DNA of 32,445 nucleotides from an uncultured Collinsella sp. (GTDB lineage Bacteria > Actinomycetota > Coriobacteriia > Coriobacteriales > Coriobacteriaceae): positions 1 to 32,445 of the forward strand of contig UREZ01000010.1 of the NCBI GenBank assembly GCA_900547025.1, read 5' to 3'. A program made the translations under genes and the position numbers. The first letter of the stretch is position 1; each line of letters opens with the position of its first letter. A model generated the notes under the pieces. The model was not told the DNA's origin and ran no database searches. It saw only the letters and a list, made by a program, of their open reading frames with translations. This document shows positions 6,905 to 14,420 of the stretch, one piece after another.

Positions 6905-7762
6905 ATGATTCTTGACAGCCTGCGTAACAGCGCGTCTTTTAATGAAACCGACCGAGCCATTGCTACCTATCTGCTCAATCATACCGGCGACCTTAAGACC
7001 CTCACTATGGCAAAGCTCGCACAGGAGACTTACACCTCGAACGCGACAATCATCCGCTTTTGTAAGAAATTGGGCCTAAGCGGCTATCGAGAGTTGATCA
7101 TGCAGCTCATCCAGGAGATAAGCGGAGACTATCTTCTGGCTGCCACTGTCGATCACAATCGTCCTTTTGGCAGTACCGATTCAATTGAGGCCATCGAGGG
7201 CAACCTTGCAAATCTCCTGAAGGGCGTCATAGATCAAACGAAAATCGAGCTCGATAGCGCCAAATTGAGCATAATCGCCAAGGCAGTTCTTAGCGCCCCG
7301 CGAATTTACATCTTTGCTAAAGGGGAAAGCTATCTGGCGGGATGTATCTTTCGCAACAATCTTCTCAAGCTCGATCGTCATGTCACCATGGCGGACGACG
7401 GTGGCCTGCAGACACTGCACGTTAAGAACGGTAGGCCCGGCGACCTGTTTTTATTCCTAAGCTACAGCGGCATTCACTATGATTATTCCAAATACGCCGC
7501 CGCTCTTTCCGAGCGCGGAATCAAGCCGTGTTTAATCACGGCGTTTTCTGATTCGGCGCTCGCCAGGCAATGCGACACTGTCTTGCTCATTCCAAAATCA
7601 GAGCGCGTGATTGGAAAGGTTGCCAATTACTCTTCCATGATCTCGCTCACGTATACGCTTCAGGTTATTTATTCGCTTATATTCAATCAGGATTATCAAG
7701 AGAACTATCGTGCAAAACACGAGGCCGATTCGTTCATCTTTACGAGTTTTGCGGAGATTTAG
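6905..7762 (+). CDS. MurR/RpiR family transcriptional regulator
   Basis: The 285-residue protein has the RpiR plan: an N-terminal helix-turn-helix of about 75 residues (TMAKLAQETYTSNATIIRFCKKLGLSGYREL) and a C-terminal SIS sugar-phosphate-binding domain (about 110-260) with IYIFAKGESY and LFLFLSYSG. RpiR proteins sense phosphosugars and control adjacent sugar operons. It is convergent with the PTS/GH4 operon and shares a terminator with it, so the operon promoter it may control is about 4 kb away, upstream of 11054. GGAG lies upstream of the ATG. Its likely ligand is the 6-phosphoglucoside or glucose 6-phosphate made by that operon; this is inferred from context. Confidence 0.88.
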   Translation: MILDSLRNSASFNETDRAIATYLLNHTGDLKTLTMAKLAQETYTSNATIIRFCKKLGLSGYRELIMQLIQEISGDYLLAATVDHNRPFGSTDSIEAIEGNLANLLKGVIDQTKIELDSAKLSIIAKAVLSAPRIYIFAKGESYLAGCIFRNNLLKLDRHVTMADDGGLQTLHVKNGRPGDLFLFLSYSGIHYDYSKYAAALSERGIKPCLITAFSDSALARQCDTVLLIPKSERVIGKVANYSSMISLTYTLQVIYSLIFNQDYQENYRAKHEADSFIFTSFAEI

Positions 7763-7767
7763 TCATA

Positions 7768-7810
7768 CAAAAGGTGACCCCAAAGCATTTTGCCTTGAGG
7801 CCACCTTTTG
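7768..7810. terminator. Bidirectional terminator between convergent rpiR-type and GH4 genes
   Basis: CAAAAGGTG at 7768-7776 pairs with CACCTTTTG at 7802-7810. The A-rich and T-rich flanks allow termination from both sides in the 73-bp gap. Confidence 0.7.
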
Positions 7811-7835
7811 TGCTTTTGCTATCTGGATGGCTTCT

Positions 7836-9164
7836 CTACTTCAGCTCAGGCCAATAGCCCTTGTTCGCCTCGATCATGTCGTCCAAGACTTCCTTAGCCA
7901 CGCGCGCTGAGGGAATCGTGCGATTGAGGGTGAAGGCCTCGAGTGCCTTCTGGTAGGAGCCCTCGATAACGGCCTCGACCACAAGGCCCTCGCAGGCATC
8001 CTGCTGCTCGATAAGGCCCTTGTAGAAGCGGGGAATCTTCCCGACGCGGACCGGTTCGGCTCCTCGATCGGTGATGTACGCCGGAATCTCGACGGTCGCG
8101 TCGTCCGAGAGATTCTCGATTGCGCCATTATTGGGCACAATCACCAGCTGGCGATGGCGCAAATCCTTCGCCAGGGACTTGACGACATCGACAATGAACC
8201 TGCCGTGGACGCCTACGTAGAACTGCGTGAGATCGACCTTTTCACCGCGCTTAAGCGCCGCAGATGCGTCGAAGATACGCTTTTCGCGGCCGTTTACGAC
8301 CTGCATGCCACGCGTGTTATTGATGTCCATGTACTCCACGCAGGCATCGGGCAACAGGTAATACTGGTAATAGGTGTTGGGGAGGTAATCCTGGAATAGC
8401 GTAGAAATCGTTGCCGCATTCTTGAAGGTGTGGGCCCAGTCTGGGTCCTTTACCAATGCGTCATTGAGGCTTGCCTCGGAAATGTAACCGTACTTACGCA
8501 CGTGCTCTTTGAGCTTGTCCGTAACGTCGACGCCCTTGCAGCGTACGCTGGTATACCACCCAAAGTGATTGAGGCCAAAGTAGTCGACTTCAATGTCGTC
8601 GAGTTCGCAGCCCAAAATCTCCGCCATGCGGGCTTCAATCTCTACCGGCATATCGCAGATGTCGAGAATGCGAGCGTTTGGACGCAGCTTGTGCATCGCC
8701 TTGGCTACGATGGCAGCGGGGTTAGAGTAGTTGACGATCCAGTAGTCCTTGCAGGCGTACTCCTCGCAGAAATCGACAAGCTCGCACATGGGGAAGATGG
8801 TCCTCATGCCATAGGCCATGCCACCTGCTCCGCAGGTCTCTTGGCCGACTACGCCATGGCGCAGGCTGATCTGCTCATCCTGGATACGCATCTTGAGCCC
8901 GCCCACGCGCATCTGCGCCATAACAAAGTTCGCATCTGTAAACGCCTCTTTGGGGTCGACGGTTACATGCAAGGGGATCTCGGGGGCAAGGTCATCGATA
9001 ACTGCCTTAACCACCACAGCGACCGTGTCCTGGCGTTCCTTGTCGATGTCATAGAGCCAAAGTTCACGAATCCCCAGTTCGTCCTTTTGATCAATCAGGT
9101 CTTTGACGATACCGGCGGTATAGGTGCTGCCGCCGCCGCAGATGACAATCTTGTATCCGTTCAT
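7836..9164 (-). CDS. 6-phospho-alpha-glucosidase, glycoside hydrolase family 4
   Basis: The 442-residue product belongs to GH4, which cleaves glycosides by an NAD+- and divalent-metal-dependent oxidation-elimination route. Seen are the NAD-binding GGGSTYTAG (10-18), NPAA (148-151), CDMP (170-173) and GLNHFGW (197-203). CDMP is the signature of phospho-alpha-glucosidases such as GlvA/MalH; beta-type enzymes have CNVP and melibiases CHS-type motifs. It should hydrolyse the 6-phosphate of maltose-like sugars imported by the adjacent PTS. The start at 9164 (MNGYKIVICGGG) was chosen because GAAAGG lies about 10 bp upstream. ATGs at 9173 or 9203 are in frame but poorly spaced. It is the last gene of the three-gene operon. 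Confidence 0.9.
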   Translation of the reverse strand: MNGYKIVICGGGSTYTAGIVKDLIDQKDELGIRELWLYDIDKERQDTVAVVVKAVIDDLAPEIPLHVTVDPKEAFTDANFVMAQMRVGGLKMRIQDEQISLRHGVVGQETCGAGGMAYGMRTIFPMCELVDFCEEYACKDYWIVNYSNPAAIVAKAMHKLRPNARILDICDMPVEIEARMAEILGCELDDIEVDYFGLNHFGWYTSVRCKGVDVTDKLKEHVRKYGYISEASLNDALVKDPDWAHTFKNAATISTLFQDYLPNTYYQYYLLPDACVEYMDINNTRGMQVVNGREKRIFDASAALKRGEKVDLTQFYVGVHGRFIVDVVKSLAKDLRHRQLVIVPNNGAIENLSDDATVEIPAYITDRGAEPVRVGKIPRFYKGLIEQQDACEGLVVEAVIEGSYQKALEAFTLNRTIPSARVAKEVLDDMIEANKGYWPELK

Positions 9165-9183
9165 GTTGTTCATGCCTTTCAAA

Positions 9184-9453
9184 TCAAATTGAGCTGCAGA
9201 CAATCTTGGTTACTATCTGCACGAAGTAGGTAGCGATGTTGATGACCGCCGCCATGCCTGCAATGCTGCCTGCGTCCGCGTGCCTTCCTGAACGCCGGGT
9301 CCAAACCGCAGCGAGTAGACCCAGGAGCGGCCAGATAAAACCACATGCGAATGCAGCCATAAGTACGAGAAGACCCCTTGTCGACTTTTCTTTGTACATG
9401 TTGAGCAGGCGTTCGAACATGCCTCGGATTGAATGAAACGTTTTGGTCAACAT
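9184..9453 (-). CDS. Small two-helix membrane protein in the alpha-glucoside operon
   Basis: An 89-residue protein with two hydrophobic segments: LLVLMAAFACGFIWPLLGLLAAVW (about 28-51) and a second near 67-87 (IAGMAAVINIATYFVQIVTKIV). The segments are separated by a basic WTRRSGRH turn. GGAG lies upstream of the ATG at 9453. It is 38 bp downstream of the EIICB gene and about 20 bp upstream of the GH4 start, so it is almost certainly co-transcribed. I do not recognise a family. It could assist the transporter or be unrelated; the spacing and ribosome site support it being real. Confidence 0.7.
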   Translation of the reverse strand: MLTKTFHSIRGMFERLLNMYKEKSTRGLLVLMAAFACGFIWPLLGLLAAVWTRRSGRHADAGSIAGMAAVINIATYFVQIVTKIVCSSI

Positions 9454-9491
9454 GAGGTCTCCTCGCTTATCGCTTATCGATTACGCGACTG

Positions 9492-11054
9492 TTAATCTTC
9501 CAGATTAAGGATGGGACGCAGCAGGTCGTAGACGGAGTGCACGTTGGTTCCCACGACAATTTGGACATTGGTGCCGTTCTTAAACAGGCCCTTGTCGATA
9601 GCCTTCTTGATGGTCTCTTCGTTGACCTTGTCGGGATCTTTGACTTCGACACGGAGACGAGTCATGCAGCAGCCCATGGTGTTGATATTGTCCTTGCCGC
9701 CAAGGCCGTTGATGATGTTCTGCACCATTTCCTGCTGTTTTGCGTCGACTTCCGGAGTTCCGGAGGACTCGAGAGCATTGTTGCCTCCGGAGACCTCTGC
9801 AGACCACTCTGCGGAACGGCCGGGCGTCATGAGGTTGAGTTTCTTGATCACCATCGCCAGAACGATGAACGAAACGGCGGCAAACACGATGCCCAAGACG
9901 ATGTAAATCGGGAACTTGGTGACGCCCATTGGCAAAGGCAGGCCGAGCGTGAGCAGCTCGATGCCACCGTACATGTTAAGCAAGCGGACTCCCAGGACAA
10001 ACAGGAGCATCTCGCCCAGTCCGTAGAACAGGCTGTAGGCAACCCAGAGAATCGGAGACGCGAACAGGATCATGAAGTCGAGCGGCTCAGTGATGCCGGA
10101 GAGCATGGCGGTGATGTAAATGGGCACCAGCATGGCTGCGACAGCTTTTCGATTCTCCGGACGGGAAGTCGCAATCATTGCGAGCACGGTGCCGAGGGTT
10201 ACGAATTCCTTGCCAAAGCCGAACATGGCAAAGCGGACAGAGGGGTCGACTGTGGTGAGGGATCCGTCGGCGATATGGGGAAGCTCGGCATAGAAGATGT
10301 TTGCTGCGCCGGAAACACTCTGGCCGGCGACGACCGCCGTGCCGCCAATCGCGGAGTAGTCAAACGGCATCCACATAAAGTGGTGCATGCCGAGAGGTAC
10401 GAGGACGCGGTTCAGGAAGCCGTAAATGAAAACGCCCAGACCACCCGAGGCTGCGATGAATGAAGAAGCGTTGCTGATGGCGTTGGCGATAGGGGGCCAC
10501 ACGATAGTCGCTCCGATGCCGAAGACAATGCTCAGCGGAACCATCGCCAGAAGGGCCAGGCGGGGTCCGCCGTAAATCCGGATATACTCCGATACCTTTA
10601 CGTCGATCAGTTTGTTATAGAGCCAACCGCAGAAGCATCCGATGAGTACGCCGCCGAAGACGTTGACATCGGTAACTTGAAGACCCAGTACCGTTGCCTG
10701 GCCAGTGCCATACAGACCCATCGCGCCAGCTTTTGCCAGCTGATCGGTGAGCGTCAGGTAGGCGTTGTTGACATACAGGAACATGAGGTAACTAATAAGT
10801 CCAAACACTGCCGCGTTGGATTTTTGCTTCTTTGCGAAGCCTGCCGTTAGGCCGACTGCGAAAATCACCGGCAGGTTGCCGATCACCGCGGAGTTGGTTG
10901 CCGCGGAGAGCAGCGTGCCCAGATCTGCGACAACTCCGCTGCCGAGCGAGCATACCGTGGCGATGGCCAAAATGATGCCCGTTACCGAAAGGTACAAAAT
11001 AGGGTCGACGATAACGCGGCCAAAGTTCTGGAAGGCCGTTTTGACTTTATCCAT
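9492..11054 (-). CDS. PTS alpha-glucoside/glucose-type transporter, EIICB
   Basis: The 520-residue membrane protein has an EIIC domain (about 1-395) with many hydrophobic helices and blocks NLPVIFAVGLTAGFAKK, HHFMWMPFDY and GITEPLDFMILF typical of the glucose/maltose/alpha-glucoside family. After a flexible linker (about 396-440) an EIIB domain carries the phosphorylated Cys463 in CMTRLRV. No EIIA domain is attached and none is encoded nearby, so phosphate must come from an EIIA elsewhere. It imports and 6-phosphorylates the sugar that the GH4 enzyme then cleaves. GGAGAGGGGAAGAG precedes the ATG at 11054. Specificity for maltose, trehalose or another alpha-glucoside is not decided by sequence alone; the CDMP-type GH4 neighbour favours alpha-glucosides. 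Confidence 0.92.
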   Translation of the reverse strand: MDKVKTAFQNFGRVIVDPILYLSVTGIILAIATVCSLGSGVVADLGTLLSAATNSAVIGNLPVIFAVGLTAGFAKKQKSNAAVFGLISYLMFLYVNNAYLTLTDQLAKAGAMGLYGTGQATVLGLQVTDVNVFGGVLIGCFCGWLYNKLIDVKVSEYIRIYGGPRLALLAMVPLSIVFGIGATIVWPPIANAISNASSFIAASGGLGVFIYGFLNRVLVPLGMHHFMWMPFDYSAIGGTAVVAGQSVSGAANIFYAELPHIADGSLTTVDPSVRFAMFGFGKEFVTLGTVLAMIATSRPENRKAVAAMLVPIYITAMLSGITEPLDFMILFASPILWVAYSLFYGLGEMLLFVLGVRLLNMYGGIELLTLGLPLPMGVTKFPIYIVLGIVFAAVSFIVLAMVIKKLNLMTPGRSAEWSAEVSGGNNALESSGTPEVDAKQQEMVQNIINGLGGKDNINTMGCCMTRLRVEVKDPDKVNEETIKKAIDKGLFKNGTNVQIVVGTNVHSVYDLLRPILNLED

Positions 11055-11173
11055 CTCTTCCCCTCTCCTAACTAATCTCGGGGGCTTGCCCCTTAGGCAG
11101 AGACGACACTCGCATACTTGCCGGCGTCAGGTGTTGATGTCGCCTCTGTTTACGGATTTCATGATAGTTGGGG

Positions 11174-11185
11174 TGTTTGCAAACA
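11174..11185. promoter_or_regulatory. Candidate operator palindrome upstream of the PTS operon
   Basis: TGTTTGCAAACA is a perfect 12-bp palindrome 120 bp upstream of the EIICB start. It is a candidate site for the RpiR-type or a catabolite regulator. I could not define a convincing -35/-10 pair beside it. Confidence 0.4.
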
Positions 11186-11304
11186 GGGCGGGCTGGAACA
11201 AACGGTTCTTAAAAACAAGTGCGACTAATCTATTTCGTTGTTACCATCTTTCCATTTCGGTCAGCGGTATTCATTTTTAGGCAAATGGCTTTGGACGCGA
11301 GTGA

Positions 11305-11658
11305 CTAGCTACGCCTTGATTTGCCAAGTTTGAAATCCATCCATCTCTTTTTAATAGGCTCTTGCCGCCCGGGCGTCCCGGAAGAAAGGAGGAGGAGCGG
11401 AAGAAGCATTCCGATCCTGTGCGCGTCCATTTCCTGTGACAGCAGGGTTTCAAGCAGCTTTTTCGCTTCATCGAGGCGCAGGGGCTGCCTTTCGGCTCCC
11501 TGCGACCGCGGGACTGATATTGCATCGCTTGCGATGCAACTGTTGAAGTCAAGCAATCGTTGGTCGAATTTTGGTCGAAATTGGCATGGCATTGATTCAA
11601 GCATTTTATCAAAATATGTTAATCTACCTGCGCATATAACGGTATCAAAGAGCTTCAA
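11305..11658 (-). pseudogene. Decayed tyrosine-integrase fragment
   Basis: The 117-residue frame contains ERQPLRLDEAKKLLETLL followed by AHRIGMLLPLLLLSSGTPG and RWMDFKLG. This matches the start of a phage-type integrase catalytic domain (the L-T-x-E-E-A block, then the hydrophobic helix, T-G-x-R-R-G-E and L-R-W-x-D). The T-G-x-R-R-G-E arginine is garbled, and the later H-x-x-R and Tyr boxes are absent before the stop at 11305. It points away from the att-like copy at 11690-11735, 32 bp from its start, the usual position of an integrase gene. I infer a dead remnant of the recombinase. Confidence 0.5.
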
Positions 11659-11689
11659 AAGGTGTCGATAAACATCGATATTCTGTTCT

Positions 11690-11735
11690 CATGACCCGAA
11701 GGTCGTAGGTTCAGATCCTGCCCCCGCGACCAAGA
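11690..11735 (+). repeat. Degenerate third copy of the tRNA-fMet att sequence
   Basis: CATGACCCGAAGGTCG... through CCCCCGCGACCAAGA matches the attL/attR core with three substitutions over about 46 bp. It divides the island into two parts of about 5.4 and 4.6 kb and lies beside the integrase remnant. Confidence 0.85.
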
Positions 11736-11772
11736 CTTTTGTAGCCAGGAAGCTTAACGGCTTCGGCTTATA

Positions 11773-11789
11773 GGACAAAAAGTGTGTCC
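11773..11789. repeat. IS-end-like motif, copy 1
   Basis: GGACAAAAAGTGTGTCC. A close relative lies at 11863-11879, and its inverted form is in GGACACACTTTTTG at 14183-14196. GGCTTATAGGACA precedes both the first and the last copies. Probably remnants of insertion-sequence ends. Confidence 0.5.
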
Positions 11790-11795
11790 GCTTTG

Positions 11796-11826
11796 GGGGC
11801 ATCGGCGCAGGTCGATGCCCCTTTTT
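11796..11826 (+). terminator. Intrinsic terminator-like hairpin in island debris
   Basis: GGGGCATCG pairs with CGATGCCCC around GCGCAGGT, followed by TTTTTC. No intact gene ends here, so it may be left from a lost gene. Confidence 0.7.
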
Positions 11827-11862
11827 CAGCCGTTTAAAATCCGCGCCCGCTTTTTACCGCTC

Positions 11863-11879
11863 GGACAGAATGTGTGTCC
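11863..11879. repeat. IS-end-like motif, copy 2
   Basis: GGACAGAATGTGTGTCC, 90 bp after copy 1 and 70 bp before the transposase-like start codon. This is the expected place for the left end of an insertion sequence. Confidence 0.5.
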
Positions 11880-11948
11880 GGTTGCCTATCGTTCTCGCGG
11901 GTAGATAACCTTTTCCGGAACCGTAAAACCCTTTCGGAAGAGGTACCC

Positions 11949-12461
11949 ATGAAGGCCGTTTATTGCCCCTACTGCGGCGGTCGGACCAAGCGCAACGGCA
12001 GGACGTCTTCGGGCTACTGCGCGTGGAAGTCGCGCCCGCCGAGCGCGAGCTTTGCGGCGGACATGGTCACGTTCTCGTATTTAAACCCGAACTACCTGCC
12101 CTACTCGTGCACGAACCTTGCAGGCATTTCCGGCCTAGGGAACCTCTTGGGCGTGCGGTCGATGGGCTACGCGTTCTCGTCGTGCACCTTCGCAACCATC
12201 GACTTCCGGGGCATCGACCCGTCCAGGCTCACGAATCTGTTCTGCACGTTCTTGGGGTATTCATACCTGACGATGATTTACGCGGACGCGACATGGGCAC
12301 TGCCAACGAGCGGCATCACGGGTTCGCAGTGGTTCTATTCCTGCTCCACGTCGCTCGTCGGCGGCAACGGGACCGTGTGGGCAAGTAGTAAGACGGCCTG
12401 CTCGTACCTGTGCGCCGAGGTGGCTGGTACGCTTGGGTACATCATGGCTTCTCAGCAATGA
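11949..12461 (+). pseudogene. Chimeric ORF: transposase zinc-ribbon start fused to BspA-like repeat fragment
   Basis: From the ATG at 11949, the first 22 residues, MKAVYCPYCGGRTKRNGRTS, are the N-terminal zinc ribbon of an IS1249/ISL3-like transposase, with AAGAGG upstream. The frame then changes character. The remaining 150 residues resemble BspA/DUF285-type surface or phage tail-tip repeats: MGYAFSSCTFATIDFRGID, LTNLFCTF, LTMIYADATW, and a closing FYSCSTSLVGGNGTVW...GTLGYIMAS block. No signal peptide or anchor is present. I infer that deletion between an insertion sequence and a surface or prophage gene joined the two. The ORF is intact, but a native function is doubtful. It overlaps the convergent HTH gene by 20 bp. 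Confidence 0.55.
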
Positions 12462-13320
12462 GTTTGGCCTTGGCCACTATATCGGTATTGGCCATATCTG
12501 AGAACATTTCGTCGACGAGCCGAACGTAGAACTCGTAGGCTTCGTAGCGAGATGCTTTCAGAGCGCCTTCGGCTTCCCTCAAACGCAGCCCAGCATCTCT
12601 CGCTTGCGCTTTTCTTGCCATCTGCTGCATGACTGGTTCGTCACCGCCTTTGGAATCATCACCTCTCTGCAGTTTCGCCACCTCCGCATCAAGGCGCGTC
12701 ATCAATAACTCGTATTCACTCTCACCAACATTTGAGAGGCTGATCAGCAAGTCTTTGAAAGTTCTGGCAGTGAGCATGCGATTTAGAGCTGCCCTGCAAG
12801 CATTAAGTTCTGCGTTGGCTTTTTCGACCATATCCTGGGCAATGAAGGCACTCCCTGCAGATGGCTTCTCATTCTCCAGCGTGGTCTTTCCAAGCGGCCA
12901 CTCTACGCTTGCCTTCCCCGTGATGCTTTTAAGTGCGGTGACTGCCCCGCTCTCCAATCCAACGATGTCGGCGACATCTTGGAGCTCGTACGAATCGCAG
13001 TCCGTTTCGCCGATTAGATAGCCGATTGGTTTTCCGAAGAAATCGGCAAGTTCGACCAAATCAGTCCAATTCGGGAAATGGTCTCCCTTGAGGAAGTGGC
13101 TAATCCTTCGCGCTATGGCCTTGCACGCCTGGTCCGTCTTCTTTACGCATTGAGCATCGATGCTCGATTGGTTTTCTCCTCCGTAACGCCTTTCGTACAT
13201 GAGCCTCGCGAGCTCGATTTGCGAGAGGCCAACTCTACCGTCCGTATTGACGAAACTCCGCATTAAGCTTGCAAGTCGTTCTGGAAGCACATCTTCTGGC
13301 TTATAACGGCGGACATACAT
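12442..13320 (-). CDS. HTH (Xre-like) transcriptional regulator with long C-terminal helical region
   Basis: The 292-residue product has an N-terminal helix-turn-helix of Xre type: LSQIELARLMYER (32-44) and a second helical block IARRISHFLKGDHFPNWTDLVELADFFGKPIGYLIGE (69-105), as in phage and conjugative-element repressors. The rest (about 150-292) is charged and helical, including a K-A-Q-A-R-D-A-G-L-R-L-R-E-A-E stretch. The start at 13320 follows AAAGGG by about 10 bp; the in-frame ATG at 13356 lacks a ribosome site. It is divergent from the small membrane protein at 13445, so the 124-bp gap may hold a shared, autoregulated promoter. Target unknown; I infer an element-borne regulator. Confidence 0.75.
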   Translation of the reverse strand: MYVRRYKPEDVLPERLASLMRSFVNTDGRVGLSQIELARLMYERRYGGENQSSIDAQCVKKTDQACKAIARRISHFLKGDHFPNWTDLVELADFFGKPIGYLIGETDCDSYELQDVADIVGLESGAVTALKSITGKASVEWPLGKTTLENEKPSAGSAFIAQDMVEKANAELNACRAALNRMLTARTFKDLLISLSNVGESEYELLMTRLDAEVAKLQRGDDSKGGDEPVMQQMARKAQARDAGLRLREAEGALKASRYEAYEFYVRLVDEMFSDMANTDIVAKAKLIAEKP

Positions 13321-13444
13321 TGTCTGAATACCCTTTCTAAATAGCGCAGCAGACATATCTTAGACATTTACTGTTTACTTGTGCAGTTGCATTATTGACC
13401 CAAGTAATCAAGTAGCCAGCGGGCGGTCGAGTTAGGAGGACACG

Positions 13445-13780
13445 ATGACGGATTGGGACTACGCGCAGCTGTCACATATTGCAAAGGAGTCGGGCGGACC
13501 AAGGGCGCTTATCGCAAACATCAGAAATGGGGGAATTGCCACAGGAAGGTGGCAGGGTTGCATTGTTGGATCTGCTGTAACGCTTGCCATAGGGAGTATG
13601 GGTTTGTGCCTGTATAACAGGCACCAGAAGAAGCTGGCGCTTGCCAACGAGAGCGCCGAAATCCTTGAGTCGAACATCGAAGCCTACGATGCCATCCAAG
13701 CGGAGGGGGCCACGGGCGCAGCCGATGAAGACGAGCAGAGTATTCGGGATGAAGGACTAGGTGTCGAAGCCGCCGTTTAA
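13445..13780 (+). CDS. Small single-span membrane protein, unknown function
   Basis: The 111-residue protein has one hydrophobic segment, CIVGSAVTLAIGSMGLCLY (about 39-57), followed by NRHQKK and an acidic tail rich in Glu and Asp (about 64-105). The basic residues after the segment suggest the tail is cytoplasmic. TTAGGAGG precedes the ATG. It is divergent from the HTH regulator and is followed by a good terminator, so it looks like a single-gene unit controlled from the shared gap. I know no family for it; a partner to the regulator is possible. Confidence 0.65.
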   Translation: MTDWDYAQLSHIAKESGGPRALIANIRNGGIATGRWQGCIVGSAVTLAIGSMGLCLYNRHQKKLALANESAEILESNIEAYDAIQAEGATGAADEDEQSIRDEGLGVEAAV

Positions 13781-13828
13781 CGACGAGCAATATTGCTAGC
13801 CAATTCAACGATATAAACCTAGAAGGGT

Positions 13829-13862
13829 CGAGCCCCCGGCACAGCGCCGAGGGCTCGCTTTC
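13829..13862 (+). terminator. Intrinsic terminator after the small membrane protein gene
   Basis: CGAGCCC-CCGGC pairs with GCCG-AGGGCTCG around an ACAGC loop, followed by CTTTCG, 49 bp after the stop codon. Confidence 0.8.
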
Positions 13863-13870
13863 GTTGCGGA

Positions 13871-14154
13871 TTGATTACACTGGGCGGTCTTGAGCTCCCG
13901 ATACGTCGGGCCGCCCTTGCTGATGTTTACTTAAAAGTGGTCCGAATGGTCAAGCTAGCGTACTGGACAAGGATCTTCGAAAAACGCTTCGAGCTGACGG
14001 CGGCGCCCTTTGATGCTAAAAGGCATCGGGCCTGCGTTTCTATAAGGCCGGCCACCCAATTAAGAGCCATCAGGACGCATGGCTGCGGTACATCGAGGGG
14101 CGGCTTGGATGGGCTATCGAGATGAAAAAGATCGTTGCGGAGATCGGGTTTTAA
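13871..14154 (+). pseudogene. Gene remnant with stops and frame change, family unknown
   Basis: The frame ending at TAA 14152-14154 reads FYKAGHPIKSHQDAW, then LRYIEGRLGWAIEMKKIVAE, which looks like a genuine protein C-terminus. The same frame upstream (SGPNGQASVLDKDLRKTLR) is broken by TGA and TAA near 14010-14020, while a second frame stays open from 13871 to 14125. This fits a decayed gene. I cannot name the family. Confidence 0.35.
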
Positions 14155-14182
14155 AAACGCTTCGGCAATTTACTGGCTTATA

Positions 14183-14200
14183 GGACACACTTTTTGTAGC
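14183..14200. repeat. IS-end-like motif, inverted copy
   Basis: GGACACACTTTTTGTAGC is the reverse complement of the AAAAAGTGTGTCC motif at 11777-11789. It is preceded by the same GGCTTATA as copy 1, so it may be the far end of the insertion-sequence remnant that begins near 11.8 kb. Confidence 0.45.
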
Positions 14201-14249
14201 TTTCAACTATGAGTCGACTGTTTTCCGACTACAAAACGCGGGGATGCCA

Positions 14250-14332
14250 TCGAAAAGGACACTTGCGGTATCCAGAGTCGGGTAGGGATGGATGCCGCAA
14301 GTAGAGAGTCCAATGCAAGTAGAGAGTCCAAT
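14250..14332. repeat. Inverted repeat followed by a tandem 18-bp duplication
   Basis: ACTTGCGG (about 14261-14268) plus TATCC pairs with GGATG plus CCGCAAGT (about 14289-14302). The second arm overlaps two perfect tandem copies of GCAAGTAGAGAGTCCAAT (14297-14314 and 14315-14332). No gene covers this part of the gap 14155-14420. Role unknown. Confidence 0.7.
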
Positions 14333-14420
14333 ATTAGATGATGCGCCCGGTAAGGTACCCAGACGCATCGCGGTCGGTCTGTTGGAAGCCGTGCGTCTGA
14401 CGGTGAGATCCATCACGATG

